The notes beneath the pieces were generated by a model. That model was given only the letters and a program-made list of their open reading frames with translations. It did not search any database and had not been told where the DNA came from. From the NCBI RefSeq assembly GCF_003346515.1, contig NZ_QQNA01000031.1, positions 1 to 64,000 on the forward strand: a DNA stretch of 64,000 nucleotides. Direction: 5' to 3'. Shown one piece after another: positions 17,377 to 25,520 of this stretch. This DNA comes from Streptomyces corynorhini. GTDB taxonomy: Bacteria; Actinomycetota; Actinomycetes; Streptomycetales; Streptomycetaceae. Position 1 is the first letter of the stretch; each line of letters starts with the position of its first letter. The position numbers and the translations under genes are program-made.

Positions 17377-17637
17377 TCATGGAGCGGCCCGATGGTCCCG
17401 GCGGTCCGCGGCGTCCGGCCGCTCGCAGCTCAGCAGATCGCCCGGACCGCACTGGAGTGCCTCGCAGATCGCGGTGAGTGTGGAGAACCGGATCGCTCTG
17501 GCGCGCCCGTTCTTCAGGATCGACAGGTTGACCACGGTGACGCCGACCCGCCCGGCCAGCTCGGTCAGGGTCATGCCGCGCTCGGCGAGCAGCCGGTCCA
17601 GATGGACCACGACGCGGTGCTCGTCCTCGGGGGGCAT
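17377..17637 (-). CDS. Small XRE-family HTH regulator (YozG-like)
   Basis: The protein has 86 residues. The single HTH covers residues 15-70 (LAERGMTLTELAGRVGVTVVNLSILKNGRARAIRFSTLTAICEALQCGPGDLL), a pattern shared with small YozG-type Cro/CI regulators. Its ATG overlaps the TGA of the membrane gene upstream by one base (TGATG), so the two are coupled. Such regulators normally accompany a DUF2975 membrane protein. It probably binds the ATCGAT-rich palindrome at 18287-18317 (inference). Confidence 0.88.
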   Translation of the reverse strand: MPPEDEHRVVVHLDRLLAERGMTLTELAGRVGVTVVNLSILKNGRARAIRFSTLTAICEALQCGPGDLLSCERPDAADRRDHRAAP

Positions 17638-18260
17638 CAGACCAGCCCCTCGGTGTCGGCGCGCAGCCGGGTGCCCCGCCGGAAGACCTCGGCGAGCGCG
17701 GCGATCAGCAGCCCGAGCAGTACGGGGCCCGAGCTGAACGTCGCCTCGACCGACACCTGGTCCTCGACCGCCGTGCCCAGCACCAACTGCCCCGTGGTGA
17801 CCATGTCGAGCAGCGGACGCAGGACGGCGAGGCTCAGGACGGCCACCGCGATCCCCCTCGCCCGCCGCGCGTTGTCCGGCACGAACGGGTCGCCCACCGC
17901 GAGCGTGCGCACGATCCGGTACAGCAGGTACGCGACGACCAGCAGCAGCGCCCCGCTGAAGACCTCGGGCAGTGCGAGCAGTGCGCGCTGGGTCAAGTCC
18001 GGCTGGGCGAAGGTCACTTCGCCCTGGCTGGTGCCGCTGAGCGCGATGCCCTGCGCGCCGCCCGCGTCCGCGACCGTCGCGGTCGCGCGCAGCGGTACGG
18101 TCCGCCCGGCGCCGTCGCCGCTCGTCACCCCCAGCACCTCCAGGAGCGGGATCAGCACGGCGAATCCGGCCACCAGGGCGGCGCCCACACCGAGGGCCAG
18201 GCGCAGTGCGAGGTGGTCGCCGCGATCCCACTCGACCCGGTACCAGGGGGACGCGTTCAT
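17637..18260 (-). CDS. DUF2975-family membrane protein
   Basis: The protein has 207 residues and about four transmembrane helices (near 20-45, 95-120, 135-160 and 170-195) separated by a larger external loop (60-95). It ends with RRGTRLRADTEGLV, typical of DUF2975 proteins, which have a DPFxxxNARRARxIA segment; here it reads DPFVPDNARRARGIAV. GAGG lies nine bases before the ATG. It is the first gene of a two-gene operon with the XRE regulator, and its stop overlaps the regulator's start. Molecular role of the family is unknown. Confidence 0.85.
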   Translation of the reverse strand: MNASPWYRVEWDRGDHLALRLALGVGAALVAGFAVLIPLLEVLGVTSGDGAGRTVPLRATATVADAGGAQGIALSGTSQGEVTFAQPDLTQRALLALPEVFSGALLLVVAYLLYRIVRTLAVGDPFVPDNARRARGIAVAVLSLAVLRPLLDMVTTGQLVLGTAVEDQVSVEATFSSGPVLLGLLIAALAEVFRRGTRLRADTEGLV

Positions 18261-18286
18261 GGCAGCCTCATATCGAAAGTCGTTGT

Positions 18287-18317
18287 TATCGATCATCGAT
18301 AATATCGATGATCGATA
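18287..18317. promoter_or_regulatory. Perfect 31-bp AT-rich palindrome, probable operator of the DUF2975-XRE operon
   Basis: TATCGATCATCGATA (18287-18301) is followed by one base and its exact reverse complement (18303-18317). It contains four ATCGAT hexamers, stands out in GC-rich DNA and ends 27 bases before the DUF2975 start. It also lies 70 bases upstream of the divergent SMP-30 gene. The regulator is probably the small XRE protein of the operon. Confidence 0.7.
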
Positions 18318-18387
18318 CCCTCGTGTCAAGTGCGCGGCTGCGCTTAACATGCGGTGATCGTCGAGGTGTTCTGCGGAAGGGGCGGGC

Positions 18388-19239
18388 ATGCGCGCGGAGA
18401 ACTGGACCGGGATCGTCACCCATCACGGCGAGGGCCCCGGGTGGGATCCCGGTACGGGGCGGCTGAGGATCGTCGACATGCTGGCCGGGGATCTCCTCGC
18501 CTTCGACGACCAGGGCGCGTATGTACGGCAGCACCTCGGCGATGTCGCGGCGGCCTGGCGCCCGCGCGCGTCCGGCGGTCTCGTGGTGGCCGTCGAGCGG
18601 GGCTTCGCGCTGATCGCGGCGGACGGCACGGTCGACGCCGGACCGGAGCTGTGGAGCGACGGCTCGATCCGGATGAACGAGGGCGGCTGCGACCCGGCCG
18701 GCAACTTCTACTGCGGCACGATGGCCTACGACACCCGCCCCGGAGCCGGCACGGTGTACCGGCTCACCCCCGGCGGCGACGTGTCCGTCGTCCACACCGG
18801 CGTGACCATCTCCAACGGTCTCGCCTGGGCCCCGGACGGCACCTTCGCGTACTACGTCGACACCCCCACGCAGTGTGTCGCCCGCGTCGCCGTCGACCCC
18901 GCCACCGGCCGGTTCGCCACCCCCGAGCCCTGGGTCACCATCGACCCGGCGGACGGCGCCCCCGACGGCATCACGCTCGACGCGCAGGGCGGGGTCTGGG
19001 TCGCGCTGTGGGGCGGCTCCGCGGTACGCCGGTACGCCGAGGACGGCACCCTGGACGAGGTGGTCGAGGTCGACGCCCACCAGGTCAGCGCCTGCGCGTT
19101 CGGCGGCGATGACTACCGGCGGCTGTTCATCACGACCTCCCGCCAGGACGTGCCGGACGGCGAGGATCCGGCGGCCGGTTCGGTCTTCACCGTCGAACCG
19201 GGGATCGGCGGGGTCGCGCCGCTGATGTTCGCGGGCTAG
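18388..19239 (+). CDS. SMP-30/gluconolactonase-family protein
   Basis: The protein has 283 residues and no signal peptide. It shows the six-bladed propeller signature of regucalcin/gluconolactonases: metal ligands Glu15 (HGEGPGW), Asn143 (ISNGLAWAPDG) and Asp193 (PDGITLDAQGGVW), with RMNEGGCDPAGNFYCGTM between. It should hydrolyse an aldonolactone using a divalent metal. A GGAAGGGGC site precedes the ATG. Its TAG stop (19237-19239) lies in the CTAG that flanks an inserted repeat element, so the element landed exactly on the stop codon. The substrate is not predictable. Confidence 0.88.
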   Translation: MRAENWTGIVTHHGEGPGWDPGTGRLRIVDMLAGDLLAFDDQGAYVRQHLGDVAAAWRPRASGGLVVAVERGFALIAADGTVDAGPELWSDGSIRMNEGGCDPAGNFYCGTMAYDTRPGAGTVYRLTPGGDVSVVHTGVTISNGLAWAPDGTFAYYVDTPTQCVARVAVDPATGRFATPEPWVTIDPADGAPDGITLDAQGGVWVALWGGSAVRRYAEDGTLDEVVEVDAHQVSACAFGGDDYRRLFITTSRQDVPDGEDPAAGSVFTVEPGIGGVAPLMFAG

Positions 19240-19416
19240 GCCGTGTCTGACAAATCCCGCCTGGCTCGAGACGCCTGGCACGCACGCTCGCTGCGTTGTC
19301 GGAGTCGCCCGAGTACGTCCAGTACACGGGCGATCCTCCGCCTTGCGATCGCACGCACCAGACGCCGCGAGCCCCGCCCTACGGGCGGACGGCGCTATTT
19401 GTCAGACACGGCCTAG
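19236..19416. mobile_element. MITE-like element with 16-bp terminal inverted repeats and CTAG duplication
   Basis: GCCGTGTCTGACAAAT at 19240-19255 is matched by its exact reverse complement at 19397-19412. Each end is flanked by CTAG (19236-19239 and 19413-19416), which looks like a target duplication. The inner arms are also partly complementary, so the 173-bp core can fold into a long hairpin. No transposase reading frame is present. The TIR and CTAG pattern suggests mobilisation by an IS5-group transposase (inference). It sits between two convergent genes and may also act as a terminator. Confidence 0.75.
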
Positions 19417-19442
19417 GTTCTTCCGTCTGGATCGTGCCGGGC

Positions 19443-19498
19443 CCGTGTGCCTGTGTGCTCGTGTGCTCGTGTGTCCGTGTGTCCGTGTGTCCGTGTGC
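19443..19498. repeat. Octanucleotide tandem repeat, 7 units
   Basis: Seven consecutive 8-base units of the form (C/T)(C/T)GTGTG(C/T) lie between the MITE and the stop of the leftward SDR gene. It is non-coding in any supported frame and likely to vary in copy number. Confidence 0.75.
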
Positions 19499-19521
19499 CC
19501 GCCTTCTCTGGCGCCTCGGGG

Positions 19522-20259
19522 TCAGGGCTGGGCGGCGGGGCGGATGATCATTTCGTTGACGCCGACGTCGTCGGGCTGTTCGATCGCGAACCGGATCGCC
19601 CGCGCGATGGCCTCGGGCGGGATGGCGAACTCCTCCTTCATCGCGGTCATCCGCGCGCGCAGCTCCGGATCCGGCACCGATTCGACGAATTCGGTGGCCA
19701 CATAGCCCGGCGAGACCATGGAGACCCGGATCGAAGGGCCCACCTCCTGCCGCAGCCCTTCGGTGAGCGCACGGGCGGCGGCCTTGGAGGCGGAGTAGAC
19801 CGCCTGTCCCGGGACCGTCTTGTAGGCGGCGGTCGACACGGTGTGCACGAACTGTCCGTACCCCTGGGCCCGGAACACGGGGAGGGCCGCGGCGATGCCG
19901 TACAACAGCCCCTTCACGTTGACGTCGATCATCGAGTCCCAGTCGTCCACCCGCAGCTCGTCGAGGAGCGAGACCGGCCCGACTCCGGCGTTGCCGACCA
20001 GGACGTCCAGCCGGCCGAACGTCTCCTGGGCGAGCGCCACCAGGCGGGCCTGATCCTCGCGGTGGCGGACGTCGACCGAGGTGAACTCGACGTCGTGTCC
20101 CTGGGCCCGCAGTTCACCGGCCAGGTGGGCGAGCCGCTCCTCGCGGCGCGCCCCCAGGACGAGCCTCGCTCCGTCCTGTGCCAGCGAGCGGGCGGTCGCG
20201 GCGCCGATTCCACTGCTCGCCCCGGTGATCGCCACGACCTTGCCCTTGATGCCCGACAT
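19522..20259 (-). CDS. Short-chain dehydrogenase/reductase (SDR)
   Basis: The protein has 245 residues, the normal size for a classical SDR. It has the nucleotide-binding TGASSGIG motif at residues 12-19, NAGVG at about 90, a catalytic Ser in VSTAAYKTVPGQAVYSASKAA with YxxxK (YSASK), and SPGYVATEF. It is an NAD(P)-dependent oxidoreductase of unknown substrate. The ATG at 20259 has GGTGG upstream; a longer reading would run through the operator. It is divergent from a TetR gene, with paired operators between, so it is probably the main target of that repressor. Confidence 0.92.
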   Translation of the reverse strand: MSGIKGKVVAITGASSGIGAATARSLAQDGARLVLGARREERLAHLAGELRAQGHDVEFTSVDVRHREDQARLVALAQETFGRLDVLVGNAGVGPVSLLDELRVDDWDSMIDVNVKGLLYGIAAALPVFRAQGYGQFVHTVSTAAYKTVPGQAVYSASKAAARALTEGLRQEVGPSIRVSMVSPGYVATEFVESVPDPELRARMTAMKEEFAIPPEAIARAIRFAIEQPDDVGVNEMIIRPAAQP

Positions 20260-20287
20260 GCGGTACCACCGTTCTGGATACAGTTGA

Positions 20288-20336
20288 AACGGACGCCTGT
20301 CCGTTACGCTTTCGACAGTAACGGACATGTGTCCGG
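20288..20336. promoter_or_regulatory. Twin TetR-type operators between SDR and tetR
   Basis: Site 1 is AACGGAC-GCCT-GTCCGTT (20288-20305), perfect. Site 2 is ACGGACA-TG-TGTCCGG (20321-20336), with one arm mismatch. The same bases also form TGTCCGTTAC...GTAACGGACA (20298-20327). The centres are about 32 bases apart, three helical turns, which suits two repressor dimers on one face. Confidence 0.7.
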
Positions 20337-20378
20337 ATGGGCAAGCGGGGCCCGCCCCGGCCCGGATCGGAGCACCAG

Positions 20379-20948
20379 ATGGAGCAGCCCCGTCGACGCG
20401 CGACGCGTTCGGACGCCGAGGGCAACCGCGCGCGCATCATCGACGTCGCGCGCACCACGTTCACCGAGAGCCCCGGTGCGAGCCTTCAGTCGATCGCGAA
20501 GACGGCCGGAGTCGGCCAGGGGACCATGTACCGGCACTTCCCCCACCGCGAAGCCCTGCTCCTGGCCGTCTACCGGCACGACGTCGAGGCGCTCATCGAC
20601 GCCGCCCCCCGGCTCCTCGAAGAGCACGAGCCGCTGGAGGCCCTCCGCCTCTGGTTCGCCCGGCTCGCCGCCTACGGCCGGATCAAGCACGGAGCGTCCC
20701 TGGCCATCGAGGCCGCCACCCGCGCCGACCTCGGCAGCCAGTACTACCCGCCGGTGATCGCCGCACTGGACCGGCTGCTCGGCGCGGGCAAGGCCGCGAA
20801 GCGGCTGCGGCCCGATGTCGAGGCCGAGGAGGTCCTGCTGCTCGTGTCCTTCCTGTGGAAGGCCGACGGCGGGCCCGACTGGCAGGAGCGTGGCGCGCAC
20901 ATGCTCGCCATCGTCGTCGACGGACTGTGCGCCGGAGCGGCGGACTGA
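20379..20948 (+). CDS. TetR-family transcriptional regulator
   Basis: The protein has 189 residues. The HTH is at about 17-62 (RIIDVARTTFTESPGASLQSIAKTAGVGQGTMYRHFPHREALLLAVYRHD), with a helical ligand domain of the type common in actinobacterial TetR regulators. CGGAG lies six bases before the ATG at 20379; an upstream in-frame ATG at 20337 lacks a ribosome site and overlaps the operator. It is divergent from the SDR gene and should repress both genes from the ACGGAC/GTCCGT sites. Confidence 0.9.
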   Translation: MEQPRRRATRSDAEGNRARIIDVARTTFTESPGASLQSIAKTAGVGQGTMYRHFPHREALLLAVYRHDVEALIDAAPRLLEEHEPLEALRLWFARLAAYGRIKHGASLAIEAATRADLGSQYYPPVIAALDRLLGAGKAAKRLRPDVEAEEVLLLVSFLWKADGGPDWQERGAHMLAIVVDGLCAGAAD

Positions 20949-21008
20949 GGCCGTCAGGACGCGACCGCCCGCTCGGGAGGGGCACGCCGATCCGCCCCGG
21001 CCCGGCCG

Positions 21009-21593
21009 TCACAGCCCAGGGGCGCCCCACACGGGGAACCAGCGCGAGAGGTCGGGCTCGATCCGCAGATCGTCCCCGAGCACCGCCCTGACCTGCAGCT
21101 CCCGTGGACTGTCGCGCTTCTCGGCGCCACCGGGCACCGGCGCGAACGGGTAGAAGCTGCCGCGCTTGTAGAGATAGACGAGGGCCAACGGCCGCTGCTC
21201 CGCGTCCTCGAAGCCGAGCAGGGAGCAGAGCAGATGCGGCCCGAAGCCGCCGTCCTGGAGCAGCGTGTTGACCGCGTGCAGATCGTTGACCAGGGCCGCC
21301 GTGTCGTCCGGCGCCCGCTGGGCGAGCAGCCAGGTGTAGCCGTACGCGTCCTGGCTGAACGCCACGGGCGGCCCGGAGCGGTCCTTGTCCGCGTCGAGCA
21401 GCTCCCGTACCTCCTGGGTGATCCGCGCGAATCCGCCGCCCTCGACGCCCGCGAAACAGACGGATCCCAGGCCGGTGGGCCGGTACCCGGCGCCTGCCTG
21501 GAGGGTGAGAGCCGCTGACGGCACGGAGAACAGCTGGTCGAGATCGGGACGGACGGGCTTGCTCCGGCCGAGGATGGTGTCGAGAAGGCCCAC
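21009..21593 (-). CDS. pspAB: PspA-associated protein PspAB
   Basis: The protein has 194 residues, soluble. The opening MGLLDTILGRSKP, LDQLFSVPSAALTLQAGAGYRPTGLGSVCFAGVEGGGFA and the GYTWLL block match PspAB of actinobacteria, a protein encoded beside htpX and linked with the phage-shock envelope stress response. Its exact function is not known. It lies 89 bases downstream of htpX on the same strand and is probably co-transcribed. No pspA or pspM-like gene is present in the window. Confidence 0.82.
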   Translation of the reverse strand: MGLLDTILGRSKPVRPDLDQLFSVPSAALTLQAGAGYRPTGLGSVCFAGVEGGGFARITQEVRELLDADKDRSGPPVAFSQDAYGYTWLLAQRAPDDTAALVNDLHAVNTLLQDGGFGPHLLCSLLGFEDAEQRPLALVYLYKRGSFYPFAPVPGGAEKRDSPRELQVRAVLGDDLRIEPDLSRWFPVWGAPGL

Positions 21594-21682
21594 AGGGCCG
21601 GCTCCTCACTGTGCGGGGGACGGGGGGCTCATGTCGTGTCGTACGGCGCGCGGGTCCCGGATCGCGGGTCCCCGGCAGCCGC

Positions 21683-22591
21683 TTACGGGCGAGCCAGGTC
21701 GGCGGAGATCCGGGCCAGCTGGTCCAGCCGCTGTTCGAGCGTCGGGTGCGAGGAGAGCAGCCGGCCCAGGCTCTCCTTCGAGGAGAACGCCGGGACGAAG
21801 AAGAAGGCGTTGTACGGCTCCGCCTTGCGCAGGTCCTCCGTCGGGATCCTGGCCATCTGCCCGCTCACCTTCGTCAGGGCCGAGGCCAGCGCCGAGGGGC
21901 GGCCGGTCAGCAGGGCGGCGGCCCGGTCGGCGGACAGCTCGCGATAGCGCGAGAGCAGCCGGGTCAGCAGGAAGCCGACCGCGTACACCACCGCGCTGAC
22001 CAGGGGGATCAGCATGATCGCGATACCTGCGGGTCCGGCGTTCCTGGCGTTGCGCGCCAGTCCGCTGTACAGCGCCACCCGGGTGATCAGCCCCGCCAGC
22101 ACGCCCAGGAACGAGGCGATGGTCATCACCGCGACGTCACGGTGCGCGACGTGGGACATCTCGTGCGCGAGGACACCTTCCAGCTCCTCGGGCTCCAGCC
22201 GGCGCAGCAGTCCTGTGGTGGCGCAGACGAGGGAGCTGCGCTCGCTCCTGCCCGTGGCGAACGCGTTGGGTATGTCGCTCTGCGCGATGGCCACCCGGGG
22301 CTTGGGCATGTCGGCCAGGGCGCAGATGCGGTCCACGGCGCCGTGCAGCTCGGGGGCCTCCTCGGGGGTGACCTCCCGCGCTCCCATGCTGAAGGCCGCG
22401 ATCTTGTCGCTGAACCAGAACTGCGCGATGAACAGACCTCCCGCGAAGATCAGGATGATCGGCCACGCGTGGTTCAGCACCGCCAGCAGCACCCCGACCA
22501 GGACCACGTAGAGCAGGCCGATCAGGAACATGGTGGTGACCATGCGCGTGGTCAGACCGCGGTCCGGCGTGTAGCGGTTCTTCGTCGTCAT
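21683..22591 (-). CDS. htpX: Zinc metalloprotease HtpX
   Basis: The protein has 302 residues. Two N-terminal helices (about 15-55) are followed by the protease domain with HEMSHVAHRDV, whose two His residues and Glu bind zinc, and two further helices; the third ligand is in YRELSADRAAA. It degrades misfolded membrane proteins with its active site on the cytoplasmic face. I chose the ATG at 22591 because a strong AGGAGG lies seven bases upstream; the open frame continues further upstream but looks non-coding. It is the first gene of an htpX-pspAB unit. Confidence 0.93.
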   Translation of the reverse strand: MTTKNRYTPDRGLTTRMVTTMFLIGLLYVVLVGVLLAVLNHAWPIILIFAGGLFIAQFWFSDKIAAFSMGAREVTPEEAPELHGAVDRICALADMPKPRVAIAQSDIPNAFATGRSERSSLVCATTGLLRRLEPEELEGVLAHEMSHVAHRDVAVMTIASFLGVLAGLITRVALYSGLARNARNAGPAGIAIMLIPLVSAVVYAVGFLLTRLLSRYRELSADRAAALLTGRPSALASALTKVSGQMARIPTEDLRKAEPYNAFFFVPAFSSKESLGRLLSSHPTLEQRLDQLARISADLARP

Positions 22592-22909
22592 CTTCCGCCT
22601 CCTGTTAGCTCTCACTGCTGCCATTTTCCTCTCTTTCCGGCGAAACGGCGTAAACAGCGGATATGGAAGATCAGCCGCACCCGCCCGCCCGTACGGCGAG
22701 CGTCGGCCCGTAGGGGCCGGAACCGGCCCGCGGCCAGGGGCGCACGGTGGCGCATTGCTGTACGCGGGGGCTCGCGCGATGGCGAGAAGTGCCTCCCGTG
22801 CTGCCGTTGTTGTGTTCCTCACCTTATGAGCCGGGCATTGAGGTAGGCGCGATGTAGGTAAATGACCACCATGTCGTGTGGGTAGACGAAGGCGATAAGG
22901 AGGTGCCGC
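22592..22909. other. Intergenic control region between htpX and ramR
   Basis: This 318-base stretch contains no supported gene. It must hold the divergent promoters of htpX and ramR. It is noticeably less GC-rich near 22840-22905, just before ramR. The ramR ribosome site TAAGGAGGTG (22897-22906) is nearly full-length complementary to the 16S 3' end, which is unusually strong. No convincing palindrome was found. Confidence 0.6.
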
Positions 22910-23515
22910 ATGATCAGAGTTCTTGTGGTGCACAAACTGGGTCTGTTTCGTTCGGCCCTGGTGGCGTTACTCCGTCCCGAGGCGACTCTCGATGTGTCGT
23001 CGGCGTCGGGGCGGACGGCATTTCGTGGAGCGTACGGTGTTCCTCCGCATGTCTATGTGGCGGACATCGACTGTCTCGATTCTCCTGGTTACCGGGAGGA
23101 GACCGGCTTCACCCGCGATGACCTGGGCTACGATCCGGCCCTGCTGGTCCTCGCAAGCTCACGGAAACCAGGAGCTTTGCGCAAAGCTTTTGACGCGGGC
23201 GCGCTCGGATACGTCAGCAAGGACGGAGAGCCGGGGAGATTAGTGGAGGGCATCCACAAAGTCGCACGAGGCGAGCGATTCGTCGATGAAACGCTCGCTT
23301 TCGATTTTCTGCAGGCCGCGAAGATGCCGCTGACCCCGAGAGAACTCAGCGTCCTCGCGCTGGCCGCCGAGGGGGCCCCGATCGATGAAATCGCGAGATC
23401 ACTGCATCTGTCCAACGGGACGATACGCAACTATCTGGCCGCCGCGATACGGAAGGTGGGCGGCCGGAACCGTTTGGACGCGATACGTATTTCGCAGGGC
23501 GCGGGCTGGCTCTGA
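22910..23515 (+). CDS. ramR: RamR/AmfR-type orphan response regulator, activator of the SapB operon
   Basis: The protein has 201 residues: a receiver-like domain (1-120) and a LuxR-type HTH (about 138-200, LTPRELSVLALAAEGAPIDEIARSLHLSNGTIRNYLAAAIRKVG). The receiver keeps a possible phospho-Asp (Asp52 or Asp54 in VADIDCLD) and Lys104 (GYVSKDG), but the usual acidic pair near residue 8 is His-Lys, so ordinary phosphorylation is doubtful. There is no adjacent kinase gene. In S. coelicolor and S. griseus, RamR and AmfR activate the ram/amf operon during aerial growth. Here it converges on ramB. Codon use is less GC-biased than the neighbours. Confidence 0.88.
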   Translation: MIRVLVVHKLGLFRSALVALLRPEATLDVSSASGRTAFRGAYGVPPHVYVADIDCLDSPGYREETGFTRDDLGYDPALLVLASSRKPGALRKAFDAGALGYVSKDGEPGRLVEGIHKVARGERFVDETLAFDFLQAAKMPLTPRELSVLALAAEGAPIDEIARSLHLSNGTIRNYLAAAIRKVGGRNRLDAIRISQGAGWL

Positions 23516-23561
23516 GCCCTCCGTCGGGTACGCGCGGCCCGCGCACGCGGCCGTCGGCGGT

Positions 23562-25520
23562 TCAGCCGACCGGGCCCGTGGCGCCGCGGTCCGCGGTGTT
23601 CCGTTCCTCGGCGCTCCGGTTCGTGCCGCTCCGGTCCGTGCCGCTCCCGTCCGCGCCGTTCCCGTCCTCGGCGCTCAGCCAGTGCCCCACCAGATCGCGG
23701 TAGAGAGCCGACCGGACGAGCAGCTCCTCGTGCGTCCCGTACGCGGGCCTGGTCCCGTCCAGGACGAGGACGCGGTCCGCCCGGCGCGCCGACGACAGCC
23801 GGTGTGCGACGACGATCAGCGTCCCCGGCCGCTCGGCGAGGGCAAGCTCCGCGCGGGCCTCGGCGACCGGATCCAGATGACAGGTCGCCTCGTCCAGGAT
23901 CATCAGGGGGGCGGGGGAGAGATGAGCGCGGCACAGCGCCAGTGACTGACGCTCTCCCTGGGAGAGCGTGGCGGGCTCGACCAGGGCGTCCAGCCCGCCG
24001 AGCCGCCCGATCAGCTCGTCGACGCCCAGCGCCTCGACCGCCCGGACCAGAGCGGACGGCGACGTACCGGGCGCCAGATGGAGCAGGTTCTCCCGCACCG
24101 TGCCCGTGAACACGTACGCCTGCTGCGGGATCAGCACCCGCAGCGCCGCCAGCTCGGACGGCGTCCGGCCGGCCACCGGCTCTCCCGCCAGGAGGACAGT
24201 GCCCCGGTCGGGCGCGAGCAGCCCCGCGAGGACCCCCGTGAGGGTCGACTTGCCGATGCCGCTCGGCCCCACCACCGCCAGGTGCTCGCCCGGCCCGACG
24301 CCGAGGTCGAGCCCCGCCAGGACCGGCGGCGCGCCCGGCCCGTACGCGAGGGTGACCGCGCGGATCTCCGCCGCCGGAGGCACGGGCGCGCGACGCGGGA
24401 GGGGGCCCGGCCGCGTTCCGCCCGGCCCGGGTGCGGGCGGCACCGGCGGTACGGGTGGTGTGCGTGTGGCCGCTGCGTCCGGCGCGACCGGCGTGACCGG
24501 CGTCATCAGCGGCGCGTCCGCCGCCCCGTCCTCGAACCGCTCCAGCACCACCAGCAGCCGCGTACCGGCCGCCCCCAGGGCGGTCATCAGTGTGTGCAGC
24601 GCGGGCAGCAGGGCCTGTACGAGATAGGTGAGCGCCCCTATCAGCGCCCCGGCCGTGACCCCCTGCCGCAGCAGCCAGGGCGTCGCGACCAGCAGTGCGA
24701 CGACCGGCAGCTGACCGGCCACCCCCAGCGCCAGGGCGCGCACCGCGGCCCAGCGGGCCAGGACGCGCGACGTCCGTTCACCGGCCGCGATCAGCCTCTC
24801 CGTACGGTCGGCCGCCTCCGCCCGCGTACCGCAGGCCGCGATGGAGCGCAGCCCCGCGCCCAGCGCGCCCGCCCGGTCGGCGACGGCCTCGTCCGCGTCC
24901 AGGAAGGCGCGCTGCGCGGCGGCCATCGGGGCCAGCGTGGCGAGGAACAGCGCCAGCCCCAGCACCAGCGGCCCCACGACCACCAGCAGGAGCTGGGGCG
25001 CCAGCGCCAGCAGCCCGGCCAGCGCGCCCAGGGCGGTGAAGACGAAGGACCGCGCGGTGAGCACCAGCCCGGCGAAGCTGTCCCGGACGATCTCCGTCTG
25101 ATGGGTGAGCCGCGAGACCGCTCCGCTGTCGGTTCGCGCCGGATCGGCCAGCGCCCCGCGCAGATACTGGTGCACCGCCCTGCGCACCAGCGCGTCGCGC
25201 AACGGCTCCACCAGCGCGGCCAGTTGGGCGAAGACCCCGCGCACCAGCGGTCCTCCGGCCAGGATCGCCGCCGCCGCGACGGCCAGCCACAGCAGGCCCG
25301 TGCGGGTGTCCCCGGCCAGAAAACCCCGGTCCAGCGCCCGCGCCAGGCAGTAGCCGCCCAGGAAGGTCTGCGCGGACTCCAGCAGCGACCAGCCGCCCAG
25401 CCGCACGAGCGCCCCCTTCCTGCGCAGCAGGAAACGACGGCCCTCGGGCAGCAGACGGCGCAGCGTCCCCCGGCCGTCCCGGGGCTCCTCGGCGACGCCC
25501 GCGCGGGCCCGGCCCGTCAC
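23562..25520 (-). CDS. ramB: SapB exporter, ABC transporter RamB
   Basis: The protein has 652 residues, a half-transporter with membrane domain (about 40-320) and ATPase domain with Walker A GPSGIGKST, signature LSQGERQ and Walker B LMILDEATCHLD. I chose the GTG at 25520, which overlaps the ramA stop (GTGA), over a longer reading lacking a ribosome site. A Pro-rich linker (about 335-385) separates the domains. The C-tail carries degenerate pentapeptide repeats (GTDRS, GTNRS, AEERN) from imperfect 15-base DNA repeats. It should form a heterodimer with RamA to export the modified RamS peptide. Confidence 0.88.
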   Translation of the reverse strand: MTGRARAGVAEEPRDGRGTLRRLLPEGRRFLLRRKGALVRLGGWSLLESAQTFLGGYCLARALDRGFLAGDTRTGLLWLAVAAAAILAGGPLVRGVFAQLAALVEPLRDALVRRAVHQYLRGALADPARTDSGAVSRLTHQTEIVRDSFAGLVLTARSFVFTALGALAGLLALAPQLLLVVVGPLVLGLALFLATLAPMAAAQRAFLDADEAVADRAGALGAGLRSIAACGTRAEAADRTERLIAAGERTSRVLARWAAVRALALGVAGQLPVVALLVATPWLLRQGVTAGALIGALTYLVQALLPALHTLMTALGAAGTRLLVVLERFEDGAADAPLMTPVTPVAPDAAATRTPPVPPVPPAPGPGGTRPGPLPRRAPVPPAAEIRAVTLAYGPGAPPVLAGLDLGVGPGEHLAVVGPSGIGKSTLTGVLAGLLAPDRGTVLLAGEPVAGRTPSELAALRVLIPQQAYVFTGTVRENLLHLAPGTSPSALVRAVEALGVDELIGRLGGLDALVEPATLSQGERQSLALCRAHLSPAPLMILDEATCHLDPVAEARAELALAERPGTLIVVAHRLSSARRADRVLVLDGTRPAYGTHEELLVRSALYRDLVGHWLSAEDGNGADGSGTDRSGTNRSAEERNTADRGATGPVG

